Shown in pieces: positions 22,771-32,600 of a stretch of 64,000 bases of DNA. Positions within the stretch are counted from its first letter, which is position 1, and the number at the start of each line of letters is the position of its first letter. Position numbers and translations under genes: made by a program. The notes under the pieces are model-generated. The model searched no databases. It saw only the letters and a program-made list of their open reading frames with translations, and was not told the DNA's origin. The stretch lies in contig JAPLPQ010000041.1 in assembly GCA_026400105.1 (NCBI GenBank), forward strand, positions 1 to 64,000, read 5' to 3'. This DNA comes from Burkholderiales bacterium. Its GTDB lineage: Bacteria > Pseudomonadota > Gammaproteobacteria > Burkholderiales > Burkholderiaceae_C.

Positions 22771-23631
22771 ATGAACCGATTCCTGCCCCGCGTCCTGATG
22801 ACGCCGGCCATCGCCACGCTCTTCCTCTGGATGATCGTGCCGCTGGTGATGACGATCTACTTTTCCGTCATCCGCTACAACCTGATGCAGCCCGACCAGA
22901 GCGGCTTCGTCGGGCTCGAGAACTACATCTTCTTCGTCACCGATCCCAGTTTCTGGCCCTCGGTGCTCAACACCATGCTGCTGCTGGGCAGCGTGATCCT
23001 GATCACGGTGGTGCTGGGTATCGCGCTGGCGCTGCTGATCGACGAGCCTTTCCCCGGTCGCGGCCTGGTGCGCGTGCTGCTGATCTCGCCCTTCTTCGTC
23101 ATGCCCACGGTCAATGCGCTGCTGTGGAAGCACATGATGATGAACCCGATCTACGGCGTGCTGGCCCAGGTCTGGATCTTCTTCGGCGCCACCCCGGTCG
23201 ACTGGCTGACCGACTGGCCGCTGCTGTCGGTCATCATCATGGTGTCCTGGCAATGGCTGCCGTTCGCCGCGCTGATCTTCATGACCGCGCTGCAGAGCAT
23301 GAACCGCGAGCAGCTCGAGGCCTCGCGCATGGACGGCGCCAACTACCTGCAGCAGCTGCGCTACCTCTATCTGCCGCACCTGGGCCGATCCATGGCCGTG
23401 GTCGTGATGATCGAGCTGATCTTCCTGCTCAGCATCTTCGCCGAGATCTACACCACCACCGGTGGCGGTCCGGGCGACGCGAGCACCAACGTGGCCTTCC
23501 TGATCTTCAAGCAGGCGCTGCTGAACTTCGACGCTGGCGTGGCCTCGGCCGGAGCGCTGTTCGCCGTGCTGCTGGCCAACATCGCCGCCATCTTCATGAT
23601 CCGCCTGGTCGGCAAGAACCTGGACAAGTGA
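22771..23631 (+). CDS. smoF: Polyol ABC transporter permease
   Basis: A 286-residue inner-membrane protein with six hydrophobic segments and the EAA cytoplasmic loop (EASRMDGANYLQQLRYLYLP) that contacts the ATPase. Size and sequence fit SmoF/MtlF/MalF-type permeases. The ATG at 22771 is chosen over a GTG two codons earlier. It is followed after eight bases by the second permease, so the two subunits are co-translated. Confidence 0.92.
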   Translation: MNRFLPRVLMTPAIATLFLWMIVPLVMTIYFSVIRYNLMQPDQSGFVGLENYIFFVTDPSFWPSVLNTMLLLGSVILITVVLGIALALLIDEPFPGRGLVRVLLISPFFVMPTVNALLWKHMMMNPIYGVLAQVWIFFGATPVDWLTDWPLLSVIIMVSWQWLPFAALIFMTALQSMNREQLEASRMDGANYLQQLRYLYLPHLGRSMAVVVMIELIFLLSIFAEIYTTTGGGPGDASTNVAFLIFKQALLNFDAGVASAGALFAVLLANIAAIFMIRLVGKNLDK

Positions 23632-23639
23632 GAACCGCC

Positions 23640-24470
23640 ATGTCACGTCATTCCCATGTTTCCCCGGCCCTGGTGGTCCGCACGCTGGCGGCCTGGGCGG
23701 TCACGCTGCTGCTGTTCTTCCCGCTCGGCTGGCTGTTCCTGACCGCGTTCAAGACCGAGCTGCAGGCGATCTCGGTGCCGCCGCTGTTCCTGTTCGAGCC
23801 GACGCTGGCCAACTTCCACGAGGTCCAGGAGCGCAGCGACTACCTGCTCTACGCCAAGAACTCGGTCGTCACCAGCGTGCTGTCGACCCTGCTCGGGCTG
23901 GCGATCGCCGCGCCGGCGGCCTACTCGATGGCCTTCTTCAAGAGCAAGCACACCAAGGACATCCTGATGTGGATGCTCTCGACCAAGATGATGCCGGCCG
24001 TCGGCGCGCTGGTGCCGATCTATGTGCTGGCACAGACCAGCGGCCTGCTCGACACCCAGCTGGCGCTGATCATCGTCTTCACGCTGTCGAACCTGCCGAT
24101 CATGGTCTGGATGCTGTACTCGCACTTCAAGGACATCCCGCACGAGATCCTGGAGGCCGCCCGCATGGACGGCGCCACGCTCTGGCAGGAGCTGCGCCTG
24201 GTGCTGCTGCCTCTGGGCGTGGGCGGACTGGCCTCGACCGGCCTGCTGTGCCTGGTGCTGAGCTGGAACGAGGCGTTCTGGAGCCTGAACCTGACGGCCG
24301 CCAATGGCGGCACGCTGGCCACGCTGATCGCGAGCTACTCCAGCCCCGAGGGCCTGTTCTGGGCCAAGCTGTCGGCCGCTTCGCTGATGGCCATCGCCCC
24401 GATCGTCGTCTTCGGCTGGTTCAGCCAGAAGCAGCTGGTCCAGGGCCTGACCTTCGGCGCGGTCAAGTGA
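23640..24470 (+). CDS. smoG: Polyol ABC transporter permease
   Basis: A 276-residue partner permease, the same length as Rhodobacter SmoG. Six hydrophobic segments and the EAA loop EAARMDGATLWQELRLVLLP are seen; the C-terminal QKQLVQGLTFGAVK is typical of MalG-like permeases. It forms the membrane channel with SmoF. It lies eight bases after smoF and 46 before the ATPase gene. Confidence 0.93.
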   Translation: MSRHSHVSPALVVRTLAAWAVTLLLFFPLGWLFLTAFKTELQAISVPPLFLFEPTLANFHEVQERSDYLLYAKNSVVTSVLSTLLGLAIAAPAAYSMAFFKSKHTKDILMWMLSTKMMPAVGALVPIYVLAQTSGLLDTQLALIIVFTLSNLPIMVWMLYSHFKDIPHEILEAARMDGATLWQELRLVLLPLGVGGLASTGLLCLVLSWNEAFWSLNLTAANGGTLATLIASYSSPEGLFWAKLSAASLMAIAPIVVFGWFSQKQLVQGLTFGAVK

Positions 24471-24516
24471 ACGCGCCGCGCCACCCCCACGCATAAAAAT
24501 ACAACAGGAGATTCCC

Positions 24517-25557
<1,041 letters not shown>

Positions 25558-25571
25558 AGGAGAACCATTCC

Positions 25572-26300
25572 ATGACACAGAAACTTCAAGGCCAGGTGGC
25601 CGTCGTCACCGGTGCCGCCTCCGGCATCGGACTGGCCAGCGCCGAGGCCATGCTGGCCGCCGGCGCCCAGGTGGTGCTGGTCGACCGCGACCAGCGCGCG
25701 CTCGCCGCGCTGTGCGAGCGGCTCGGCCCGGCCGCGCTGCCGCTGGTGATCGACCTGCTCGATGCGCGCCAATGCGCCAGCCTGCTGCCCGGCGTGCTGG
25801 AGCTGGCCGGCCGGCTCGACATCCTGCATGCCAATGCCGGCAGCTACATCGGCGGCGACCTGGTCGATGCCGACCCGGACGCGATCGACCGGATGCTGAA
25901 CCTCAACATCAACGTGGTCATGAAGAACGTGCGCGCCGTGCTGCCGCACATGATCGAACGGCGCAGCGGCGACATCATCGTCACGAGCTCGCTCGCGGCC
26001 CATTACCCGACCCCCTGGGAGCCGGTCTATGCCGCCTCGAAATGGGCCATCGACTGCTTCGTGCAGACCACGCGGCGCCAGGTGTTCAAGCATGGGCTGC
26101 GCGTCGGCTCGATCTCGCCCGGTCCGGTCGTCACCGGCCTGCTGTCGGACTGGCCGGCCGAGAAGCTGCGCGAGGCCCGCGAGTCGGGCAGCCTGCTCGA
26201 AGCGGCCGAGGTGGCCGAGGTGGTGCTGTTCATGCTGACGCGCCCGCGCGGCATGACGATCCGCGACGTGGTCATGCTGCCGACCCAGTTCGATCTCTAA
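25572..26300 (+). CDS. Short-chain dehydrogenase, SmoS-like polyol dehydrogenase
   Basis: A 242-residue SDR. The cofactor motif TGAASGIG is at about 14-21, NAG at about 89-91, the catalytic Ser in VTSSLAAH and the YAASK active-site tetrad in the middle. In this operon it most likely oxidises D-sorbitol or another hexitol to the ketose with NAD, as SmoS does; xylitol or ribitol are alternatives. AAGGAGA lies just before the ATG, 14 bases after smoK. Confidence 0.82.
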   Translation: MTQKLQGQVAVVTGAASGIGLASAEAMLAAGAQVVLVDRDQRALAALCERLGPAALPLVIDLLDARQCASLLPGVLELAGRLDILHANAGSYIGGDLVDADPDAIDRMLNLNINVVMKNVRAVLPHMIERRSGDIIVTSSLAAHYPTPWEPVYAASKWAIDCFVQTTRRQVFKHGLRVGSISPGPVVTGLLSDWPAEKLREARESGSLLEAAEVAEVVLFMLTRPRGMTIRDVVMLPTQFDL

Positions 26301-26321
26301 TACTTTCACGCGAGTCAGAAC

Positions 26322-27725
26322 ATGAATGTGATGTTGCACCTGGGCCTGGGATCGTTCCATCGCGCCCACCAGGCGGTCTACCTCGATGCCCTGATCCGCA
26401 GCGGCGACGCCTCCTGGGCGCTGGCCGGCGGCAATATCCGGCCCGACATGGCCGAGACGATCGATGCGCTGGCCGCGCAGGACGGCGCCTACACGCTCGA
26501 GACCATCTCGCCGGCCGGCGAGCACCGCTACCAGCGCATCGGCTCGATCCGCCAGGTCATTGCCTACCAGCCCGACCTGGCCGGCCTGATCGCCGAGGGC
26601 GCCAAGACCTCGACCCGGATCATCTCGTTCACGGTGACCGAGGCCGGCTACTACCTCGACGCCAGCAACCGGCTCGACCTCGAGTCCTTCGCCGACCTGC
26701 GCGCCGACCTCGACGCGGCGCGCGCCGGCCACCCCGGCGCCACCATCTACGGCGCGCTGACGGCGATCCTGCGCGCGCGCATGGCCAGCGGCGCCGGCCC
26801 GGTGACCCTGCTCAACTGCGACAACCTGCGCCACAACGGCGAGCGCTCGCGTGGCGGCCTGCTGCAGTTCATCGACCTGATCGGCGACGCCGCGCTGCTG
26901 GCCTGGGTCGAGGCCCACACCACCAGCCCGAACGCGATGGTCGACCGCATCACGCCGCGTCCGACGCCCGATGTGCGCGAGCGCGTGCGGGCCGCGACCG
27001 GCATCGACGACCCGGCTGCGCTGATGGGGGAAAGCTTCATCCAGTGGGTGATCGAGGACCGCTTCATCGCCGGTCGCCCGGCCTGGGAACAGGTCGGAGT
27101 CGAGATGGTCGACTCGGTCGACGCCTACGAGGAAGCCAAGATCCGCCTGCTCAACGCGACCCATTCCTGCATCGCCTGGGCCGGCACCCTGGTCGGCTAC
27201 CGCTACATCCACGAAGGCACGCAGGACCCGGCGATCCGCCGCCTGGCCTACGACTATGTGACCGACGACACTATTCCCGTGCTCGACACGCCCGAGCATC
27301 CCTGTCCGATCGACTTGGCCGTCTACCGTGACGTGGTGCTGGACCGCTTCGGCAACCCGGCGATCCAGGACACCAACCAGCGCGTGGCGATGGACGGCTT
27401 CAGCAAGATTCCCGGCTTCATCGCGCCGACCATCCGCGAGCGGCTGGCGCGCAGGCAAGGCATCGCGAGCGTGGCCATGCTGCCGGCGCTGTTCCTGGCC
27501 TATCTGCAGCGCTGGCATGCCGGCCAGATTCCCTACCAATACCAGGACCAGGCGATGGACCCGGCGGCCGCGCATGCGATCTGCACAGCGGCCGATCCGG
27601 TGGCTGCCTTCTGCGCCGATGGCGTGCTGTGGGGCGACCTGGCCGCCGACGCCCGGCTGGTCGATGCGCTGCGCCTGGCCAGCACCCGGGTCGAGCGCTT
27701 CGTCGCCGAGCACAGGGTGCCATGA
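26322..27725 (+). CDS. dalD: D-arabinitol 4-dehydrogenase / mannitol dehydrogenase family
   Basis: A 467-residue polyol-specific long-chain dehydrogenase. The N-terminal LHLGLGSFHRAHQA is the cofactor region; the catalytic Lys-x4-Asn-x2-His set lies in EEAKIRLLNATHSC. Segments such as AGGNIRPDM, TVTEAGYYL, LLNCDNLRHNGER and QDTNQRVAMDGFSKIP resemble Klebsiella DalD more than mannitol 2-dehydrogenase. It would oxidise D-arabinitol to D-xylulose, the substrate of xylB nearby. Mannitol to fructose remains possible. It overlaps the AraC gene start by four bases (ATGA). Confidence 0.85.
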   Translation: MNVMLHLGLGSFHRAHQAVYLDALIRSGDASWALAGGNIRPDMAETIDALAAQDGAYTLETISPAGEHRYQRIGSIRQVIAYQPDLAGLIAEGAKTSTRIISFTVTEAGYYLDASNRLDLESFADLRADLDAARAGHPGATIYGALTAILRARMASGAGPVTLLNCDNLRHNGERSRGGLLQFIDLIGDAALLAWVEAHTTSPNAMVDRITPRPTPDVRERVRAATGIDDPAALMGESFIQWVIEDRFIAGRPAWEQVGVEMVDSVDAYEEAKIRLLNATHSCIAWAGTLVGYRYIHEGTQDPAIRRLAYDYVTDDTIPVLDTPEHPCPIDLAVYRDVVLDRFGNPAIQDTNQRVAMDGFSKIPGFIAPTIRERLARRQGIASVAMLPALFLAYLQRWHAGQIPYQYQDQAMDPAAAHAICTAADPVAAFCADGVLWGDLAADARLVDALRLASTRVERFVAEHRVP

Positions 27726-28657
27726 GCGTCAGGACGCGCCAGCAGCCGCGCCAGCTCAAGCCCGAGCTCGAGCACGACTTCGCCCGTCTGCCCGCGCTCG
27801 GCTACGAGCCGCCCGAGGAGGTCGGCCTGATCCGCTGCCTCTCGCACGGCTACCCGACGCCGCTGGCGCGCTGGCATTACCACGACGAGTACGAGCTGCA
27901 CATCATCACGGCGACCTCGGGCAAGACCTTCGTCGGCGACTGGATCGGCCAGTTCCAGCCCGGCCAGGTGGTGCTGACCGGGCCCCGGTTGCCGCATAAC
28001 TGGGTCACGACCGACCTGCCCGAGGGCGGCGTGCCGCTGCGCGACCTGGTGATCCAGTTCCCGCACGAGCCGCTGCTGCGCGCCAGCCAGGACATCCCCG
28101 AGCTGGCCGAGGTGCTGCCGATGCTCGAGCGCGCCCGCCACGGCATCGAGTTCTTCGGCCTGTCCGAGCGCGCCCAGCAGCATTGGCAGCAGATCAAGCT
28201 TGGCAGCGGACTCAAGCGCTTTGGCGCCTTCTGCAGCTTCCTGTCCGAGCTCGCGGCCTGCACCGACTACCGGCTGCTGTCGAGCGTGCAGCTGCAAAGC
28301 GACGAGGACGACGACTCGCTCGACCGGCTCGAGGTCGTGCTCAACCGCATCATGGAGCGCATGGCCGAGCCCCTGTCGGCCGCGACGCTGGCCGGCGAGC
28401 TCGACATGAGCGAGAGCCAGTTCAGCCGCTTCTTTCGCAAGACCACCGGCAACACCTTCACCGACTTCGTGAACCGGGTCCGCATCAACCGCGCCTGCCA
28501 GCTGCTGATGGAAACCGACCAGCAGATCACCGGCATCTGCTACGAGGTCGGCTTCAACAACGTGGCCAACTTCAACCGCCGCTTCCTGGAGCTCAAGGGC
28601 CTGACGCCCTCCGAGTTCCGCCGCCAGGCCATGACGCGCTTTCGCGGCGCGGCCTGA
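27722..28657 (+). CDS. AraC family transcriptional regulator of the polyol operon
   Basis: A 311-residue regulator with an N-terminal cupin-like sugar-sensing domain (about 45-130, WHYHDEYELHIITA) and a C-terminal pair of helix-turn-helix motifs (about 205-305, ATLAGELDMSESQFSRFF and ITGICYEVGFNNVANFNRRF). Similar to MtlR-type activators of polyol operons. It is co-transcribed inside the operon, its ATG overlapping the dalD stop, so it likely autoregulates through the region before smoE. Confidence 0.88.
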   Translation: MSVRTRQQPRQLKPELEHDFARLPALGYEPPEEVGLIRCLSHGYPTPLARWHYHDEYELHIITATSGKTFVGDWIGQFQPGQVVLTGPRLPHNWVTTDLPEGGVPLRDLVIQFPHEPLLRASQDIPELAEVLPMLERARHGIEFFGLSERAQQHWQQIKLGSGLKRFGAFCSFLSELAACTDYRLLSSVQLQSDEDDDSLDRLEVVLNRIMERMAEPLSAATLAGELDMSESQFSRFFRKTTGNTFTDFVNRVRINRACQLLMETDQQITGICYEVGFNNVANFNRRFLELKGLTPSEFRRQAMTRFRGAA

Positions 28658-28692
28658 GTCTTCCCTCACTTCATACTGATACGGCACACACC

Positions 28693-30162
28693 ATGTTTCT
28701 GGGACTGGATCTGGGCACTTCCGAGCTCAAGGCCCTGCTGCTCGACCGCCAGCACCGCGTGCTGGCGAGCGCGCGCGCGCCGCTGACGGTGCAGCGCCCG
28801 CAGCCGCTGTGGTCGGAGCAGTCGCCCGCGGCCTGGTGGCAGGCGCTCGAAACCGTCATGGACCAGCTCCAGCGCGAGCAGCCCGAGGCGCTGGCCCGGC
28901 TCGAGGGCGTGGGCCTGTCGGGCCAGATGCATGGCGCCGTGCTGCTCGACGCCGAGCAGGCGCTGCTGCGCCCCGCGATCCTGTGGAACGACGGCCGCAG
29001 CGCGGCCCAGTGCGAGGCGCTGAGCCGCGCCGTGCCCGAGCTGGCCGCGATCAGCGGCAACCTGGCGATGCCGGGCTTCACGGCCCCGAAGCTGCTCTGG
29101 GTGCGCGAGCATGAGCCCGCCATCTTTGACCGCGTGGCCCTGGTGCTGCTGCCCAAGGACTGGCTGCGCCTGCAGCTGACCGGCGCTGCGGTCAGCGAGA
29201 TGTCGGACGCCGCCGGCACGCTCTGGCTCGACACGGCCAGACGCGACTGGTCGGACCGCCTGCTGCAGGCGACCGGCCTGAGCCGCGCGCAGATGCCGCG
29301 CCTGGTCGAGGGCAGTGCGCGCTCGGGCGTCATCAAGCCCGAGCTGTGTCGGCGCTGGGGCCTGCCCGAGGGCCTGCCGGTGGCCGGTGGTGCTGGCGAC
29401 AATGCCGCCAGCGCGATCGGCATGGGCCTGGTCGAGCCGGGGCAGGGCTTCGTCTCGCTCGGCACCTCGGGCGTGGTCTTCGTCAGCGGCGACCATTTCG
29501 AGCCCAATCCGGCGCAGGCGGTGCATGCCTTCTGCCACGCGCTGCCCGGGCGCTGGCACCAGATGTCGGTCATGCTGAGCGCGGCTTCCGCCTTGAGCTG
29601 GGCCACCCGGCTGCTGGGCTATGCCGACGAGGCCGCGCTGATTGCCGATGCGGCCACGCTCGACCCGGAGCGCCAGCAGCGCGCGCCGCTGTTCCTGCCC
29701 TATCTGGGCGGCGAGCGCTCGCCGCACAACAACCCGCAGGCCCAGGCCAGCTGGACCGGCCTGAGCCACGAGCACCAGCGCGCCGACCTGGCCTACGCGG
29801 TGGCCGAGGGCGTGGGCTTCGGCCTGCGCGACGGCCTGCTCACGCTGGGCCAGGGCAGTGCGCCGCCGCAGGCCCTGTCGCTGGTTGGCGGCGGGGCGCG
29901 CAGCGCCTGGTGGGCCCAGCTGCTGGCCCATGTCCTGGGCCTGCGCCTCAATGTCCATGCCGGCGGCGAGCTGGGCGGCGCCCTGGGCGCGGCGCGCCTG
30001 GGCTGGCTCTGCGCGGGCGGCCGGCTCGACGAGGTCTGCCGGCAGCCGCCGATCGAGCGCAGCTACGAACCCGACCCCGCCATCCAGCAGCGCCTGCCCG
30101 AGCGCCACCGGCGCTTCCAGGCGCTGTACCCGGCCTTGCACCCGACCTCACATATGGTTTGA
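28693..30162 (+). CDS. xylB: Xylulokinase
   Basis: Phosphorylates D-xylulose to xylulose-5-phosphate, which enters the pentose phosphate pathway. The 489-residue FGGY kinase has the phosphate loop [13 protein letters not shown] (6-18), GLSGQMHG at about 74-81, and catalytic Asp236 in [13 protein letters not shown]. The second adenosine motif [12 protein letters not shown] is present. It follows the AraC gene by 35 bases. With DalD upstream it defines a D-arabinitol to xylulose-5-phosphate route. Confidence 0.93.
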   Translation: MFLGLDLGTSELKALLLDRQHRVLASARAPLTVQRPQPLWSEQSPAAWWQALETVMDQLQREQPEALARLEGVGLSGQMHGAVLLDAEQALLRPAILWNDGRSAAQCEALSRAVPELAAISGNLAMPGFTAPKLLWVREHEPAIFDRVALVLLPKDWLRLQLTGAAVSEMSDAAGTLWLDTARRDWSDRLLQATGLSRAQMPRLVEGSARSGVIKPELCRRWGLPEGLPVAGGAGDNAASAIGMGLVEPGQGFVSLGTSGVVFVSGDHFEPNPAQAVHAFCHALPGRWHQMSVMLSAASALSWATRLLGYADEAALIADAATLDPERQQRAPLFLPYLGGERSPHNNPQAQASWTGLSHEHQRADLAYAVAEGVGFGLRDGLLTLGQGSAPPQALSLVGGGARSAWWAQLLAHVLGLRLNVHAGGELGGALGAARLGWLCAGGRLDEVCRQPPIERSYEPDPAIQQRLPERHRRFQALYPALHPTSHMV

Positions 30163-30260
30163 CACATGGCCTCACACCCGGCATCCGGATCGCACGGCGC
30201 GCCGGCAGGCCAGTCCGACTGAATCCAGCTCCCATCTGTCCCACCCTGTTACGGAACCTC

Positions 30261-31162
30261 ATGAACCAGCTCGACGCACTCAAACGCTACACCACCGTGG
30301 TCGCGGACACCGGCGACTTCCTGCAACTGGAGCAGTTCCAGCCACGCGACGCCACGACCAACCCCTCGCTGATCCTCAAGTCGGTGCTCAAACCCGAGTA
30401 TGCCCCGCTGCTGACCGACACCGTCGCGCGCTTTCGCGACCGCCCGCTCGACCAGATCGTCGACCGGCTGCTGGTGCGCTTTGGCTGCGAGATCCTGGCG
30501 CGCGTGCCGGGCCGGGTCTCGACCGAGGTCGATGCGCGCCTGAGCTTTGATGCCGCCGCGACCGTCGCGCGCGCCGAGCGCCTGATCGAGCTGTACCAGG
30601 CCGAGGGCGTGCCGACCGACCGGGTGCTGATCAAGATCGCCGCATCCACACCAACCTGACGCTGCTGTTTGCGTTCTGCCAGGCGGTGGCCTGCGGCCAG
30701 GCCAAGGTGCAGCTGATCTCGCCCTTCGTGGGCCGGATCTACGACTGGTACAAGAAGCAGGCTGGCAGCAGCTGGGACGAGGCGGCGATGGCCGGCGCCA
30801 ACGACCCCGGTGTCAAGTCGGTGCGCCAGATCTACGAGTTCTACCAGCATTTCGGCATCGCGACCGAGGTCATGGGCGCGAGCTTTCGCAACGTGGGCCA
30901 GATCCAGGCGCTGGCGGGCTGCGACCTGCTGACGATCAGCCCGGAGCTGCTCGGCGCCTTGTCGGCCAGCGAGGCGCCGCTGGCGCGCGCGCTCGACCCT
31001 GAGGCCGCCGCGGCGCTCGAGCTGGCCTTCGTGCAGTACGACGAGCCGGCGTTCCGCCTGGCGCTCAACGAGGACGCGATGGCGACCGAGAAGCTGGCCG
31101 AGGGCATCCGCGCCTTCTGTGCCGATGCGCTCAAGCTCGAACAACTGATCCTGGCCGCCTGA
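30261..31162 (+). pseudogene. tal: Transaldolase, frameshifted by an internal deletion
   Basis: Transaldolase moves dihydroxyacetone units in the pentose phosphate pathway. The first part reads normally from [10 protein letters not shown] through VLIKIA, including Schiff-base Lys125, then goes out of frame at about 30641 and stops at 30657-30659. The rest resumes in another frame with [18 protein letters not shown] and runs to 31162. The family segment STWEGIQAARVLE...EG between them is missing. Restoring 46 bases would give a 315-residue protein, the normal TalB length. This is a genuine frameshifting deletion or an assembly error; as written the gene is broken. Confidence 0.85.
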
Positions 31163-31165
31163 ACC

Positions 31166-31564
31166 ATGAGCGACGCACTGCCCCCCATTCCCGCCAAGCG
31201 CTACTTCACGATCGGTGAAGTGGCCGAGCTCTGCGCGCTCAAGCCCCATGTGCTGCGCCATTGGGAGCAGGAATTCACCCAGCTCAGACCGATGAAGCGC
31301 AGCGGCAACCGGCGCTATTACCAGCACCACGAGGTGCTGATGGTGCGCCGCATCCGAGAACTGCTGCACGAGCAGGGCTACACCATCCCGGGCGCGCGCA
31401 ACCGCCTGCAGGAAGCCGCGCTGAGCGACAGCCAGCCGGCAACGGCATCCACGCCATCGGAGTCCCTGCCGCCGCCAGCGCCGCAGCCCCCGGTCGCAGC
31501 CGGTCCGGACTGGCGCCTGGTCAGGCAGGAACTGCTCGAGATCAGAAAAATTCTGACCGCCTAG
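31166..31564 (+). CDS. MerR family transcriptional regulator
   Basis: A 132-residue protein with an N-terminal MerR winged helix (YFTIGEVAELCALKPHVLRHWEQEF, in pieces across residues 13-37, then RRYYQHHEVLMVRRI) and a short Pro/Ala-rich linker before an acidic tail. It lacks the metal-binding loop of MerR/CueR. It begins three bases after the tal stop and ends 36 bases before tRNA-Pro. In many Burkholderiales this regulator sits between ihfA and tRNA-Pro; here ihfA is not seen upstream. Confidence 0.85.
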   Translation: MSDALPPIPAKRYFTIGEVAELCALKPHVLRHWEQEFTQLRPMKRSGNRRYYQHHEVLMVRRIRELLHEQGYTIPGARNRLQEAALSDSQPATASTPSESLPPPAPQPPVAAGPDWRLVRQELLEIRKILTA

Positions 31565-31600
31565 TGAAAAGCCGGGTTTTCTGCCTACAATAACGGTCTT

Positions 31601-31677
31601 CGGCGTGTAGCGCAGCCTGGTAGCGCACTTGCATGGGGTGCAAGGGGTCGTGAGTTCGAATCCCACCACGCCGACCA
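31601..31677 (+). tRNA. tRNA-Pro (anticodon GGG)
   Basis: A 77-base cloverleaf with acceptor arm CGGCGTG/CACGCCG, encoded CCA, T-loop GTTCGAATCC and an anticodon stem CTTGC/GCAAG around ATGGGGT, giving anticodon GGG (reads CCC). A TACAAT -10 box lies at 31586-31591. The 77 bases are identical to the copy at 40547. Confidence 0.97.
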
Positions 31678-31685
31678 AAAAATCG

Positions 31686-31719
31686 ACGGCCTGTAGTCCA
31701 CAAGACTGCAGGCCGTTTT
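31686..31719 (+). terminator. Intrinsic terminator of tRNA-Pro copy 1
   Basis: A 13-bp stem (ACGGCCTGTAGTC with GACTGCAGGCCGT, one G-T pair) with loop CACAA and a TTTT tail, nine bases after the tRNA. Confidence 0.85.
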
Positions 31720-31786
31720 GCTTTCCTGGCCGCCCGCTTGGGCGGAAAGGCCCTCCAGCCGGTCGACCGACGACGCGGCTACAGGT

Positions 31787-32443
31787 TCAGAACTCGGCAT
31801 CGAGCTCGTCGATCTCCTCGGGCTCGGCGACGGCCGCCGCTATCCACTGCTGCAGCGCCGGCAGCGCCAGCAGGGTCTGGCAATAGGCCGCGCAGTCCGG
31901 ATCGAGCGCGACGTCATAGGTGATGAAGCGCGTCACCACCGGGGCGAACATCGCGTCGGCCATGCCCGGCCTGGCACCGAACAGGTAGGGGCCGCCATAG
32001 CGGAACAGGCACTCGCTCCAGATCGTGCTGATGCGGTCGATGTCGACCTGCGCGCGCGACCAGACCTTGAAGCCCGGGCTGCGCGCCTTGATGTTCATCG
32101 GCAGCGAGGAGCGCAGGGCACTGAAGCCCGAATGCATCTCGCCACAGATCGACCGGCAATGCGCGCGGGCGACCGGGTCGGCGGGCAGCAGCCCGGCGTC
32201 CGGCCTGATCTCGTGCAGGTATTCGGCGATCGCCAACGTATCCCAGACCTCGATGCCATTGTGGTGCAGCGCCGGAACGCGGATCGAGGAAGACAGCAGC
32301 AGCATCTCGGCCCGCATGGCCGGATCGTCGGGCGATATCACCTCCTCGCTGAAGTCGAGTTCGACCAGCTTGGCCATGAGCCAGCCACGCAAGGCCCAGG
32401 CGCCGTAGTTCTTGCTGCTGATGGTCAGAACGGCTTTCGTCAT
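31787..32443 (-). CDS. Glutathione S-transferase family protein
   Basis: A 218-residue soluble protein with an N-terminal thioredoxin-like domain (LTISSKNYGAWALRGWLMAK; cis-Pro in IRVPALHH; DTLAIAEYLHE) and an all-helical C-terminal domain. SSKNYGAW with Ser9/Ser10 suggests a zeta/theta-like serine active site. The ATG at 32443 is chosen because GGAGAG lies upstream on this strand and the fold begins there. Role unknown; detoxification or peroxide handling is typical. It is divergent from phaZ. Confidence 0.85.
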   Translation of the reverse strand: MTKAVLTISSKNYGAWALRGWLMAKLVELDFSEEVISPDDPAMRAEMLLLSSSIRVPALHHNGIEVWDTLAIAEYLHEIRPDAGLLPADPVARAHCRSICGEMHSGFSALRSSLPMNIKARSPGFKVWSRAQVDIDRISTIWSECLFRYGGPYLFGARPGMADAMFAPVVTRFITYDVALDPDCAAYCQTLLALPALQQWIAAAVAEPEEIDELDAEF

Positions 32444-32524
32444 GTGGTGGCTCTCCTCTGGTGGTGAGCGGCTGATGCAAGGGTCATGCCATGCGCCGAG
32501 GCCTTGCGGCAGGCGCCGAGGCAC

Positions 32525-32536
32525 TGCACCGGTGCA
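32525..32536. promoter_or_regulatory. Palindrome between GST and phaZ
   Basis: TGCACCGGTGCA is a perfect 12-base palindrome inside the 157-base divergent gap, 65 bases before phaZ. It could be an operator; no binding protein is evident. Confidence 0.25.
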
Positions 32537-32600
32537 TTCGAACGCCCCAGGAGCTGGCCCGTAACTTGCACTGTGGGTTGACACCGCTTTGAGGGACCCC

